From Gemmatimonadaceae bacterium (GTDB lineage: Bacteria > Gemmatimonadota > Gemmatimonadetes > Gemmatimonadales > Gemmatimonadaceae): a stretch of 64,000 nucleotides of DNA. Positions within the stretch are counted from its first letter, which is position 1, and each line of letters begins with the position of its first letter. The position numbers and the translations under genes are program-made. The stretch spans positions 1 through 64,000 of the forward strand of contig JALHNZ010000009.1 in NCBI GenBank assembly GCA_022843265.1, given 5' to 3'. Below are positions 17,240 through 26,277 of the stretch, one piece after another. The notes under the pieces are model-generated. The model was not told where the DNA came from, ran no database searches, and was given only the letters and a program-made list of their open reading frames with translations.

Positions 17240-19135
17240 ATGATTGGCGACGAGGTGGTCGAACGCGTTCGTGAAGCGGCTGATATCGCGCAGATCATTG
17301 GCGAGTATGTGAAGCTCAAGCGCGTGGGCACCGATTTTCGCGGCCCGTGTCCGTTTCATCAGGGCAAGAATGCAAATTTTTCCGTGTCGCCCAAGCGAGG
17401 CCAGTATCACTGTTTCGTGTGCAACGAAAGCGGTGATGTCATCACGTTTCTTCGCAAACGACTCGGGCTCGACTTCACGTCGGCGGTAAAGCTGCTTGGT
17501 GAGAAAGTTGGTATTGAAGTGATCGATACGCCCACACGCGCGCACGCACCTGATCCGAATGAACCGAACTGGTCAGTGCTGGCGAGCGCGGCGGCGTTTT
17601 TCACCGGGCAGCTGCGCGATGAAACAATGGGCGCCGAAGCACGCGCCTATCTGGCTGGACGGGGTCTTGATGACAAGGCCGTTGAGCACTTTGGTATTGG
17701 CTTCGCGCCGCGCGACGGTCAGCTGCTGCTCAAGCATCTCTTTACGCTCGGATTTGATCATGACCGGCTGAAAGACGCCGGCTTGCTCGTGGTGCGCGAA
17801 GAGGACACGACGACCCGCCCGCGTTTTCGCGGCCGTCTCATGTTTCCGATTCTCGACGAACTCGGACGGCATGTGGCATTTGGTGGACGTGCCCTTGGTG
17901 ACGAGCCGCCCAAGTATCTGAACTCTGCCGAAAGCGGCGTGTTTCAGAAGCGCCGCGTGTTGTACGGCATGCAGCTCGCGCGTCAGGCGGCTCGGCGCGC
18001 GCAGCGCTTGCTTGTGGTGGAAGGGTACCTCGATGTGATTCGTGTGTCGCTCGGAGGCATCGAGGAAGTGGTGGCACCGCTCGGCACCGCGCTGACGGAA
18101 GAGCAAGCCGCACTCATTGTGCGCTACGCGCCGGAAGTGTTCCTGCTGTACGACAGCGATGAAGCCGGACTGAAGGCGACGTTCCGCTCGGGGCTTGAAC
18201 TGCTGCGCCACGGTGCGGCCGTACGCGTGGTCTCACTGCCGCAGGGCGAAGACCCTGATACGTTCGTGCGTGCGAAGGGCGCGCCCGCGCTTGAGACAGC
18301 GCTGCGCGATGCGATGGATTTTTTTGATGTGCAAGTGGAGTTGCTCGCGCGGCGCGGCTGGTTCGCAGATTTGCATCATCGTCGTCGCGCGGTTGATAAG
18401 CTGCTGCCAACTATTCGTGCCACGAAGGATCCGATCACGCGTGACTTGTACATCGCGCGCCTGGCCGAAGCGTCGTCGCTTGATCGCACGCTGATTCTGC
18501 GCGAAGCCGACGAACCCACCCTTCCGGTATCGCGCAGCCGTGCGCTCGCGGTACGTAGCGACGCAGCGGCTCCGCCGGACGCCCAGCAGCCGCCACCGCC
18601 CATGGATGACGCGCCAAGCGTTCCGAAGCGCGAATGGGTCGCCAAGGGTCAGTGGAAGGGGCGTGGCCGCCCGCAGGGCCCTGAGTGGCTATCGACCGCG
18701 TCTCCGCCGCGAGCGCGGGCTGATGAAGATCCGATTGAACGCGAACTGGTGCGCGTTATGCTGCGCGAGCGCGCCTGGGTCGAGCGTATCGCCGAGCGCT
18801 ACGGTCCCGAGGGATTCCGTGATGCACGCCTCGCGACGCTCTTCCGGGCGCTGTTGGCGCACCAGCCTGACGCGGAGCTGTCGGATGTACTGGCCGGCGT
18901 GGATCAGGAAGTGATCGAGCTTGCCGAATCACTGCTGTCGCAAGTTGAGGCGCCATCCGATATTGAGTTCGCCCTCCGAAAGCTTGAACTGCGTGCACTC
19001 AGCCAACAGATCTCTGACATACAAGAGCTGATCAAGCAGGCATCTCCGGAAGAGCGTCCGGCGCTCATGGCGCGACAGACTCGACTGGCGCGCGATCGGC
19101 AGGCGTTGCTGCATCCAGGATCCCGCGGCCCTTGA
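17240..19135 (+). CDS. dnaG: DNA primase DnaG
   Basis: 631 aa primase that makes RNA primers at the replication fork. The N-terminal CHC2 zinc-binding domain has CPFHQGK near residue 37 and YHCFVCNESGDVITF near 58. The catalytic core includes GFAPR, GRLMFPILDELGRHVAFGGRAL and the TOPRIM segment VVEGYLDVIRV (Glu near 260) with LLYDSDEAG. A proline-rich linker (about 430-480) leads to the DnaB-interacting helical domain. Unlike the classical rpsU-dnaG-rpoD operon, a zinc-ribbon gene follows instead of rpoD. Confidence 0.96.
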   Translation: MIGDEVVERVREAADIAQIIGEYVKLKRVGTDFRGPCPFHQGKNANFSVSPKRGQYHCFVCNESGDVITFLRKRLGLDFTSAVKLLGEKVGIEVIDTPTRAHAPDPNEPNWSVLASAAAFFTGQLRDETMGAEARAYLAGRGLDDKAVEHFGIGFAPRDGQLLLKHLFTLGFDHDRLKDAGLLVVREEDTTTRPRFRGRLMFPILDELGRHVAFGGRALGDEPPKYLNSAESGVFQKRRVLYGMQLARQAARRAQRLLVVEGYLDVIRVSLGGIEEVVAPLGTALTEEQAALIVRYAPEVFLLYDSDEAGLKATFRSGLELLRHGAAVRVVSLPQGEDPDTFVRAKGAPALETALRDAMDFFDVQVELLARRGWFADLHHRRRAVDKLLPTIRATKDPITRDLYIARLAEASSLDRTLILREADEPTLPVSRSRALAVRSDAAAPPDAQQPPPPMDDAPSVPKREWVAKGQWKGRGRPQGPEWLSTASPPRARADEDPIERELVRVMLRERAWVERIAERYGPEGFRDARLATLFRALLAHQPDAELSDVLAGVDQEVIELAESLLSQVEAPSDIEFALRKLELRALSQQISDIQELIKQASPEERPALMARQTRLARDRQALLHPGSRGP

Positions 19136-19223
19136 TGAATCCAGATCTCGTCGGACAGGCGCTCCCTGCGCTATGTTCTACGTAGGAGTCATTGACAGTC
19201 CCCGTTCAGATTGGAGGGTAGGC

Positions 19224-19967
19224 GTGCAGCCGGAACTCGTAGCGTTGCTGGCAGTGCAAGAGGACGACGGCGCGATTCGCCTGATTGAGCGTGACCTGGC
19301 GGCGCTTGCACCGCGCATCGCCTCGCTGGACAAGGCGCGGCAGCGTGTCCACGACGAGGTCGAGCGCTCACGCGTCGCGATTGAGCGGGAAACAGAGCGG
19401 TATCGCACGCTCAGCCAGCGCATCACGGATCACCGTGAGAAGCACGAGAAGAATCTGGCCACGCTTGATCAGGCGCGAAAACTTCGCGAGGCCACGGCGG
19501 CCATGGCGCAGGTTGAAATGGCGCGTCGCGTTCTGGCCGAAGAAGAGAGTGAGCTGGCAGGAATGGCGCGCCGCCTCGGCGAAATGACGTCCGCGCAGGA
19601 AGCGCATCGCTCGGCGGCGGCGGCACTTGAGGCCGAGCAGGCGACGGCCCGCGCTGAAATTGCGTCCGAACAGGAGCGCTTGCAGGCGTCGCTGAAAGCC
19701 GCCTTGACCGTTCGCAATCAAAAGGCAGCCGGCGTAAATCCCGGGTTGCTGTCGCGCTACGATCGCCTCGCGATTCGCCGTAAGAGCAACGCGCTGTTTG
19801 CCATCCGCGGACTCACCTGCGGCGCGTGCGATACGGCCATCCCGCTGCAGCGTCGCAATGCCCTCATGGTGGCTGGCCTCATCGATGTATGCGAGGCGTG
19901 CGGCGTGTTGCTCTTCGCCAGCGTTGAGCCGCCGGCGGCTGAGGCATCGGCTGAGGCATCGGCCTGA
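19224..19967 (+). CDS. Coiled-coil protein with C-terminal C4 zinc ribbon (CT398/HP0958-like)
   Basis: A long alpha-helical coiled coil (about residues 15-170, rich in Glu, Arg and Ala) ends in a zinc ribbon, CGACDTAIP...CEACGVLLF, with two CxxC pairs. This is the architecture of the CT398/HP0958 family, linked in other bacteria to RNA or nucleoprotein handling; its function here is unknown. GTG 19224 has GGAGGG 5 nt upstream and is preferred over 19173. The C-terminus AEASAEASA is encoded by a short tandem repeat. Confidence 0.82.
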   Translation: MQPELVALLAVQEDDGAIRLIERDLAALAPRIASLDKARQRVHDEVERSRVAIERETERYRTLSQRITDHREKHEKNLATLDQARKLREATAAMAQVEMARRVLAEEESELAGMARRLGEMTSAQEAHRSAAAALEAEQATARAEIASEQERLQASLKAALTVRNQKAAGVNPGLLSRYDRLAIRRKSNALFAIRGLTCGACDTAIPLQRRNALMVAGLIDVCEACGVLLFASVEPPAAEASAEASA

Positions 19968-19970
19968 GGC
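19937..19970 (+). repeat. 12 bp tandem repeat at the 3' end of the zinc-ribbon gene
   Basis: GGCTGAGGCATC occurs twice in tandem (19937-19948, 19949-19960) with a degenerate partial third copy. It encodes the repeated Ala-Glu-Ala-Ser tail. Confidence 0.7.
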
Positions 19971-19971
19971 G

Positions 19972-20005
19972 CATCGCGCACGCTCAGGATTGAGTGTGCG
20001 CGATG
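19972..20005 (+). terminator. Strong hairpin after the zinc-ribbon gene
   Basis: A 15 bp stem, CATCGCGCACGCTCA with TGAGTGTGCGCGATG (one G-U pair), closes a GGAT tetraloop 5 bp after the stop codon. There is no T tract. It separates the dnaG unit from recJ. Confidence 0.65.
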
Positions 20006-20039
20006 AGGATGCTGCTTCTGCCTGCTACTGCACCGTAGA

Positions 20040-21809
20040 TTGGCTGCCGTGACGACTTCTGCTCGGATGCCCGCCGCCGTCAGATCGCGCCCGACTCCGC
20101 GTTGGGTGCCTGGCGCTGTGCCCTGTCCGGAGCAGGTGGCGAAGTTGCATGCGGAACTGCATTTGCCATCCGTGGTGTGTGAACTGCTGGTGCGTCGTGG
20201 TTACGCCGAAGCGGAAGCGGCACGTCGTTACTTGCGTCCGCGTCTTGAACATCTCTCCTCGCCGAGCACACTAAAAGACTGCGATCGCGTGGTGGACCGG
20301 CTGGTGTCCGCGATTCAGCGTCAGGAAGTGATTTTCGTGCACGGTGACTACGACGTGGATGGCATGTCATCCACCGCACTGCTCACGCGTGTATTGCGCG
20401 GTCTCGGCGCGCAACGTGTCGTGCCGTGGGTGCCCAATCGTCTTACCGATGGGTATGATCTCGGCCCAGCGGGAGTCGCCGCTGCGCGCGCGGCGGGTGC
20501 AACGGTGGTGGTCACGTGCGACTGTGGCACATCAGCCGTTGAAGCGGTCGAAGAGCTTTCGCGCGCTGGTGTCGATGTGATCATCACGGATCATCACTTG
20601 CCGAGCCAGGCGCTGCCTCCCGCCTACGCGGTGGTCAATCCGCGTCGACCGGATTGCGAATCGAGCGACAAGGATCTCGCCGCTGTGGGCGTCGTGTACA
20701 AAATCGCGCTCGCGTTGTGTGACGCGATGGGCGTGTCGCAGGGGCTCGCGCATCAGCAGTTGGACCTTGTGGCGCTGGCCACCATTGCCGACGTGGCGCC
20801 ACTCCGCGGCGAGAACCGCGTGCTCGTGCGGTACGGGCTCAAGTTGCTGGCCGAGACCACGCATCCCGGTTTGCGTGCACTCATTCGTGCGGCCGCCATG
20901 GAGGGCAAGGCGCTCACAGCAGGGCGGGTGGGGTTTGTGCTCGCGCCGCGCCTCAACGCGGCGGGTCGCATTGGTGACGCCAAGCTGGGTTTGTCATTGC
21001 TGCTCGCCGAGCATGATGCCGACGCGAACGTTATTGCGCGCCAGCTTGAAGAGATGAATCGTGATCGACAGACGTTGGATCAGGCCGTATTGAGCGATGC
21101 CATGCGGCAGGTGGATGCGTACGATCTCGATACAACGTTTGGACTCGTACTCGCGAACAAAGGCTGGCACGCCGGAGTGATCGGGATTGTGGCGTCGCGC
21201 ATTGTGGAGCAAACGTGTCGACCCGCCGTGTTGATCGCGATTGATGACGGGATCGGCAAGGGTTCCGGACGATCAATTCCCGCGTTTGATCTTCACGCGG
21301 CATTGGGCGCGTGCTCCGCGCATTTCAGTCGGTATGGCGGTCATCGTGCGGCCGCTGGACTCACGATGCCGGCCGACAGGATTGACGCCTTTCGCGAACA
21401 TTTTGCGTGGCACGCGCGGACTGTTTTGCAGGCCGAAGATCTTGTGCCAGAGTTGCGGATTGACCTGCGCGTAGCGGCGGACCACGTGGGCGACGAACTC
21501 GAAAAACTGCTGCGTCACTTTGAACCGTTTGGCGTGGGCAATGCGGCGCCAACGTTTGCGCTCAACGCGGTGCGTCTGTCCGGCGCACCACGAAAGATCG
21601 GCAAGGACGGACTGCGGCTTTCGTTCAGCCTGCCGCAGCGTACGCTCGATGGTATCGCGTGGGGCATGCCGGTTGACCACGTGCGCATGGATGCATCGCT
21701 CCCGGTTGACGTCGCGTTCCGGCTTGAGCGTGATGACTATCGTGGTGCCAATACGTTGCAGCTGCGCGTGCACGCACTGCGTCAGACCGTTGATCCACAC
21801 ACCGACTGA
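20040..21809 (+). CDS. recJ: Single-stranded-DNA exonuclease RecJ
   Basis: 5'-3' ssDNA exonuclease of the DHH phosphoesterase family, used in recombination and repair. Motifs visible: DYDVDGMSS near residue 101, DCGTS, TDHHLPS (DHH motif) near 181, and a DHHA1 domain with GGHRAAAGLTM. A C-terminal OB domain follows (FEPFGVGNAAPTF). The N-terminus is uncertain: TTG 20040, GTG 20049 and ATG 20067 are all in frame and none has a strong Shine-Dalgarno. rsmD begins within 6 bp of the stop. Confidence 0.95.
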   Translation: MAAVTTSARMPAAVRSRPTPRWVPGAVPCPEQVAKLHAELHLPSVVCELLVRRGYAEAEAARRYLRPRLEHLSSPSTLKDCDRVVDRLVSAIQRQEVIFVHGDYDVDGMSSTALLTRVLRGLGAQRVVPWVPNRLTDGYDLGPAGVAAARAAGATVVVTCDCGTSAVEAVEELSRAGVDVIITDHHLPSQALPPAYAVVNPRRPDCESSDKDLAAVGVVYKIALALCDAMGVSQGLAHQQLDLVALATIADVAPLRGENRVLVRYGLKLLAETTHPGLRALIRAAAMEGKALTAGRVGFVLAPRLNAAGRIGDAKLGLSLLLAEHDADANVIARQLEEMNRDRQTLDQAVLSDAMRQVDAYDLDTTFGLVLANKGWHAGVIGIVASRIVEQTCRPAVLIAIDDGIGKGSGRSIPAFDLHAALGACSAHFSRYGGHRAAAGLTMPADRIDAFREHFAWHARTVLQAEDLVPELRIDLRVAADHVGDELEKLLRHFEPFGVGNAAPTFALNAVRLSGAPRKIGKDGLRLSFSLPQRTLDGIAWGMPVDHVRMDASLPVDVAFRLERDDYRGANTLQLRVHALRQTVDPHTD

Positions 21810-21815
21810 ATCGTG

Positions 21816-22328
21816 ATGCGAATCGTCGCGGGCAGTTGGCGGGGACGGCGTATTGAAGCGCCCAAGGGCACGCTGGTTCGCCCCACGGCGGATCGCGTGC
21901 GTGAGGCGTGGATGAGCATCATGCACGGGGAGTTGGCCGACGCGCTGGTGATTGACCTGTGCGCTGGCTCCGGCGCGCTTGGGCTGGAAGCGCTGTCGCG
22001 CGGTGCGGCACAGGCAGATTTCGTTGAGCAGTCTGCGCTGTCCATTCGCGTGCTGGAGCGTAACATCGAAACGCTTGGCGCGGGCGATCGCAGCACCATC
22101 GTGCGAGCGGATGCCGTGAAACATGTAGCGGGACTCGCGTCTGGAGCGTACGATGTGGCATTCGCTGACCCGCCGTACGCGGATCAAACAGCCATCCTGT
22201 TGGCGGAGCAATGGCTCAAAGTACCGTTTGCACACGTGCTGGGAATTGAACACGCGGCTGCAGTGATTTTGCCCGGAGGCGGCGACACGCGCCGCTATGG
22301 GGACACCGCTCTGACCTTCTATCGATGA
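21816..22328 (+). CDS. rsmD: 16S rRNA m2G966 methyltransferase RsmD
   Basis: 170 aa class I methyltransferase modifying G966 of 16S rRNA. MRIVAGSWRGRRIEAPKG and RPTADRVREAWMSIM form the typical N-terminus, LVIDLCAGSGALGLEALSRGA is the SAM motif and FADPPYAD the catalytic DPPY. A GTG at 21813 is directly in front of ATG 21816; the ATG is chosen. It overlaps coaD by 4 bp, and the rsmD-coaD pair is strongly conserved across bacteria. Confidence 0.95.
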   Translation: MRIVAGSWRGRRIEAPKGTLVRPTADRVREAWMSIMHGELADALVIDLCAGSGALGLEALSRGAAQADFVEQSALSIRVLERNIETLGAGDRSTIVRADAVKHVAGLASGAYDVAFADPPYADQTAILLAEQWLKVPFAHVLGIEHAAAVILPGGGDTRRYGDTALTFYR

Positions 22329-22840
22329 CGTCGCACGCTGGCTCGTCCAATCGCCGTATCGCGCTGTACGCCGGCTCTTTTGATCCGTTCACGCACGGAC
22401 ACGCGGACATTATGCGTCGTGCGCTTGGCTTTGTTGATGAACTGGTGGTGGCCGTGGCGCTCAACGTGAATAAAAAGCCGCTCTTCACCGCGGAAGAACG
22501 TGTGGAGTTTATTCGGGCGTCTGCGGGAAGTGAACCGCGCATCACGGTGCGCGCCTTTAACGGCCTCCTCGTGGATCTTGCGCGCGAGATGAACGCCACG
22601 ATGCTCGTGCGCGGACTTCGTGCGGTAAGCGACTTTGAATACGAGTATCAGATGGCGCTCATGAACCGACACTTGCACGCCGGTCTCGAAACGGTGTTCA
22701 TGGTGCCGTCGAACGAAACCACCTACATCAGCTCAAGCATGGTGCGTGAAGTGGCACGATTCGGTGGCGACATCTCGGCGCTGGTGCACCCGGTGGTCGT
22801 TTCGGCGCTGCAACACAAGTTTGCGTCGCGAGAGTCGTGA
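22325..22840 (+). CDS. coaD: Phosphopantetheine adenylyltransferase CoaD
   Basis: Penultimate coenzyme A biosynthesis step: 4'-phosphopantetheine + ATP to dephospho-CoA. The nucleotidyltransferase T/HxGH motif is [14 protein letters not shown] near residue 17, and the second signature is [11 protein letters not shown] near 137. The 171 aa length is typical. ATG 22325 overlaps the rsmD stop (ATGA) and its stop overlaps the pta start (GTGA). CoA supply sits next to acetyl-CoA/acetyl-phosphate exchange, a logical pairing. Confidence 0.96.
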   Translation: MTSHAGSSNRRIALYAGSFDPFTHGHADIMRRALGFVDELVVAVALNVNKKPLFTAEERVEFIRASAGSEPRITVRAFNGLLVDLAREMNATMLVRGLRAVSDFEYEYQMALMNRHLHAGLETVFMVPSNETTYISSSMVREVARFGGDISALVHPVVVSALQHKFASRES

Positions 22841-23787
22841 GTAATCAGGATTTTCTGGCGCAGGTGGCAACACGTGCGGCGGCCACGCCGCGCACGATTC
22901 TTTTTCCGGAAGCGAACGACCCACGCGTTCGAGAGGCGGTCGTGCGCCTTGAGGCGGCCGGCACGGTGCGTGCCGTGTTGATCAACGATGTTGGCGATGA
23001 TCCGCGGCTGCCGGCGGTCGCTGATCACTTGTATCAGCGCCGTGCGGCCCGCGGTCTCACGCACGCCGACGCGCTGTCGCTCTCGCGCGATCCCCTGGTG
23101 TTCGCCGACGGATTGGTCGCACTCGGCGAAGCAGACGGCTGCGTTGCCGGCTGCGTGTACACCACGGGCGACGTGATTCGCGCCGCCTTGTGGATGATTG
23201 GCACCTCCGAGGGTGTGCGCACCGTGTCGAGTTCGTTTTATATGGTCGTGCCGCCATTTCGCGGCCGTGGCGATGAGGTGCTCACGTTCACGGATTGTGC
23301 GGTGCTTCCCGAGCCAACGGCTGAGCAACTCGCCGATATCGCGCTCGCCGCCGCCGCAGATCGGGTGCGCATCGTGGGAGACACACCAAAGGTGGCGTTT
23401 CTGTCATTCAGCACCCGCGGCAGTGCGGAAGCGGCAAGCGCAGACCGGGCACGAGCTGCCATCGAGCGGGTCCGTGCCCAGCGTCCTGACCTCGACGTAG
23501 ACGGCGAACTGCAGGCAGACGCCGCGCTGATCGAGAGCATCGGGGCCCGCAAGGCGCCGGGCTCACCAGTTGCCGGACATGCCAATGTACTGGTGTTCCC
23601 ATCGCTCGATGCTGGCAACATCGGGTACAAGCTGGTGGAGCGATTGGCTGGAGCGAAGGCTGTCGGGCCTATCCTTCAGGGGCTGGCGCGACCGGCCAGC
23701 GACCTTTCGCGGGGCGCCTCAGCGGACGACATTGTTCATGTGGCGGCGATTACCGCGTTGCAGTCCGCCGGTGCTCGCAGCGCGTAG
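22837..23787 (+). CDS. pta: Phosphate acetyltransferase (Pta catalytic domain)
   Basis: Interconverts acetyl-CoA and acetyl phosphate. The 316 aa correspond to the catalytic PTA_PTB domain alone, without the regulatory N-terminal domains of enteric Pta. Landmarks are [47 protein letters not shown] and a C-terminal [27 protein letters not shown] phosphate butyryltransferase-like specificity is possible, but these signatures favour Pta. No ackA is in the window. Confidence 0.92.
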   Translation: MSNQDFLAQVATRAAATPRTILFPEANDPRVREAVVRLEAAGTVRAVLINDVGDDPRLPAVADHLYQRRAARGLTHADALSLSRDPLVFADGLVALGEADGCVAGCVYTTGDVIRAALWMIGTSEGVRTVSSSFYMVVPPFRGRGDEVLTFTDCAVLPEPTAEQLADIALAAAADRVRIVGDTPKVAFLSFSTRGSAEAASADRARAAIERVRAQRPDLDVDGELQADAALIESIGARKAPGSPVAGHANVLVFPSLDAGNIGYKLVERLAGAKAVGPILQGLARPASDLSRGASADDIVHVAAITALQSAGARSA

Positions 23788-23835
23788 TCGCGCCAGGCAA
23801 GCGACGGCCACTTCATCTTTGGTGTGGAGATTGAC

Positions 23836-24168
23836 ATGGGTTTTGCGATCGAGCGAGATGGAGATCTGCTTGCAGTGTCCGTGGACGGCCAGCTGGTGGT
23901 AGGGAATCGTCAGGAGTTCAAGCAGCTCGTGCTCGACGAAGTGGAGCAAGGTGCACGTCGGGTTCTGATCGACTTTTCGAACACCGGCTACATCGATAGT
24001 TCGGGGCTCGGTGCACTCGTTTCGCTCGGCAAGCGCATTCGTGAGCGCGGTGGTGAGTTGCGGCTGGCTGGCTTGAACGAAGATCTGCGCACGCTCTTTG
24101 AACTCACGCGTCTTGATACGCTCTTCAAGCTCTATGATGCCCGCGACACCGCGCTCGTCGGCTTCTGA
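23836..24168 (+). CDS. STAS-domain anti-sigma factor antagonist (RsbV/SpoIIAA-like)
   Basis: 110 aa single STAS domain. DFSNTGYIDSSGLGALVSLG carries the conserved serine whose phosphorylation state switches partner binding. The track begins at GTG 23824; ATG 23836 is preferred because GGAG (23826-23829) lies 6 nt upstream. It begins a three-gene partner-switching set (antagonist, kinase, phosphatase) separated from each other by at most one base. The controlled sigma factor is not encoded nearby. Confidence 0.92.
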   Translation: MGFAIERDGDLLAVSVDGQLVVGNRQEFKQLVLDEVEQGARRVLIDFSNTGYIDSSGLGALVSLGKRIRERGGELRLAGLNEDLRTLFELTRLDTLFKLYDARDTALVGF

Positions 24169-24169
24169 G

Positions 24170-24598
24170 ATGAGCGGGGATGCGAGCGCTTCTCGCATGG
24201 AGTGGATCATCGCGTCTGACGTGAGTGAAATCGCGGCGGTCGTGGAGGCCGTCGCCGGCGCGTGTGTTGCCGCTGGCTTTGCCGACAAGGCCTGTCGTCT
24301 GAATGTGCCGGTCGCGCTCACGGAAGCCATGGCCAATGCGATTGTGCGCGGGAACGGCAGCGATGCGTCGCGCCGCGTGCGTGTCAGCGCGTGTATTACC
24401 GATGACACGTTGCGCGTGGAGGTGACGGACGAAGGCAACGGCTTCGATCTGGCGGCGGCCCGCGCTCTGTGTGAGGACCCGGAGTGGGTAGAGCGGGAAG
24501 ATGGTCGCGGCGTGTTTCTGATGCACGCGTTGATGGATAAAGTGGAAACGTGGTGCGATGCGGGGCACACCGTGCGACTGGTGCTGCGGCGCACATGA
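24170..24598 (+). CDS. Anti-sigma factor serine kinase (RsbW/SpoIIAB-like)
   Basis: 142 aa GHKL ATPase expected to phosphorylate the adjacent STAS protein and bind a sigma factor or other target. N box VALTEAMANAIVRGN, G1 box VTDEGNGFD and G2 box GRGVFLMHALMD are all intact. ATG 24170 is 1 bp after the antagonist stop; the longer track ORF (24098) runs into the preceding gene. It overlaps the phosphatase gene by 4 bp (ATGA). Confidence 0.9.
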   Translation: MSGDASASRMEWIIASDVSEIAAVVEAVAGACVAAGFADKACRLNVPVALTEAMANAIVRGNGSDASRRVRVSACITDDTLRVEVTDEGNGFDLAAARALCEDPEWVEREDGRGVFLMHALMDKVETWCDAGHTVRLVLRRT

Positions 24599-26277
24599 AC
24601 ACGCTCGGTGCCGTTCTTGGCGCCTATGGTGCGGCGTCGGGACGCGACGCCGCACTGTTCGAGTGGCGCGCCGCGGATCAGTCGCCGCGTCTGCTCGCGG
24701 CCACCGATGTTTCGCGCGCCGCGGACATGCTTCCGCCCGCGGCGACGTCGGAGGAGGTGTTGCCCTGGGCGCGTGCGAATGGCTACCGGGCTGTTTCGGT
24801 GGGGAGCAACATGTTGCCCACATGGCTTGTGATGGCGCCGCCGCTCGTCGACAACCTGACGGCGCTCGATGCGCACGAGGCCGATGCGATCGATGCGTTT
24901 GTCAGTGACGTCCTGCCGCATGTGCGTCGACTTGTCCGGGAACGCGACGGTGCAACACATGAGCTGGCAGAACGATATGAAGAGATCAGTTTGTTGTATG
25001 CTATCGGTGAACTGCTCGGTAGTGGAGCGTCGGTCGAGTCGGTTGCGTTCACGGTGCTTCGCGAACTCGCGCAAACGGTCGGCGCACCGCGTGGCGCATT
25101 GATGCTGCACGATCCGCTGCGTGATGTATTGGTGCCGGCGGCGTTGCTGGGGATTGCGTCCTCAGAGACAACGATTGTCAGTGCGAACGACGAGCACTTG
25201 CTTGCCGTGCGCGCCTTCCGCAGTGGTGAAACGTTTGTTGAAGAGGGCGGGGCGCTTTCGCGCCTGGGCGCACCGCTCCTCGCGTCTGATGGTGGACCCG
25301 TGCTCGCAGTTCCGATTCGACGCACCTCGGCCAGCGGCACTATGTCGCTTGGCTCGGTGCTACTCGCCGGCCGCGTGGGCGATCCGCCGTTCAGCGCGGG
25401 AGATCGCAAGCTCGTCACGACAATCGCCTCGCAGGTTGGCACCGCACTCCACAACGCGCGACTGGTACGGGCCGCGTTGGAGCAGGAGCAGCTGGCGCGT
25501 GAAATGCGACTGGCGCATGATCTGCAGCTCAAGCTGTTGCCCAATCCGAGCGTCGTCGGACCCGAAGCGCGAGCAGCGGCGCGTGTTGTACCAGCGGAGA
25601 GTGTTGGCGGTGATTTCTACTTGCTGGCCCGACTGGCGTCGGATCGCACGGGCGTGGTCATTGGTGACGTCTCGGGCCATGGCTATCAAGCCGCGCTGGT
25701 GATGGCGCTCGCAATCAGTGCGGCGGCCATTCACGTACAAGCCGTCATTGATCCCGGTGTTGCCCTCGATGCCGTGCGTCGATCACTCGTTGACGAATTG
25801 GAAAGTACCGAAATGTCGATCACGCTCTTCTATGGCGTGATTGATGACGAGAGTTGTGTGCTGCGATTTGCTAACGCGGGACATCCGCACGCATTTGTGC
25901 TGCGCACCAACGGGATGACAGAACGACTTGCCGCACTCGTGCCGCCCCTTGGCTTTTGTGGCGATATTCCCGCGAGTCAGGAAGTCTCGTGGAATACTGG
26001 CGATCGACTGCTGCTCTTCACGGATGGTGTTGCCGACGCACGCAATGCCCAGGGCGAACGATTTGGTGAAGCCGCCGTGCTGCGTGCGGCGCTACAATCA
26101 GACCCGAATCCGGAGAGCGTGCTCGCGTCGGTATTTGACGCGGTGCATGCGTTTGTCGGCGTGACGCCACTCATTGACGATCTGGCAGTGGTCGTGCTCG
26201 ATCGCGCTGGCGTACACGCCGAGTCCATGTCGATGCCTTCACACGAACTGCGATCCATGCGACGTGCGCCCGCGTGA
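24595..26277 (+). CDS. PP2C-type SpoIIE/RsbU phosphatase with GAF sensor domain
   Basis: 560 aa. An N-terminal region of unknown fold (1-125) and a short coiled coil precede a GAF domain (about 140-300, ISLLYAIGELLGSG ... LVTTIASQVGTALHNARL). The C-terminal SpoIIE-type PP2C domain (about 325-545) has ESVGGDFYLL, VIGDVSGHGYQAALVMA, LFTDGVADARN and IDDLAVVVLD, the metal-binding aspartates. It should dephosphorylate the STAS antagonist in response to a signal sensed by GAF. It overlaps both neighbours by 4 bp. Confidence 0.92.
   Translation: MNTLGAVLGAYGAASGRDAALFEWRAADQSPRLLAATDVSRAADMLPPAATSEEVLPWARANGYRAVSVGSNMLPTWLVMAPPLVDNLTALDAHEADAIDAFVSDVLPHVRRLVRERDGATHELAERYEEISLLYAIGELLGSGASVESVAFTVLRELAQTVGAPRGALMLHDPLRDVLVPAALLGIASSETTIVSANDEHLLAVRAFRSGETFVEEGGALSRLGAPLLASDGGPVLAVPIRRTSASGTMSLGSVLLAGRVGDPPFSAGDRKLVTTIASQVGTALHNARLVRAALEQEQLAREMRLAHDLQLKLLPNPSVVGPEARAAARVVPAESVGGDFYLLARLASDRTGVVIGDVSGHGYQAALVMALAISAAAIHVQAVIDPGVALDAVRRSLVDELESTEMSITLFYGVIDDESCVLRFANAGHPHAFVLRTNGMTERLAALVPPLGFCGDIPASQEVSWNTGDRLLLFTDGVADARNAQGERFGEAAVLRAALQSDPNPESVLASVFDAVHAFVGVTPLIDDLAVVVLDRAGVHAESMSMPSHELRSMRRAPA

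Noticed and set aside
23719-25110. 463 aa minus-strand ORF across pta-rsbV-rsbW-rsbU
   Set aside because: Spans four real, motif-confirmed genes on the other strand.
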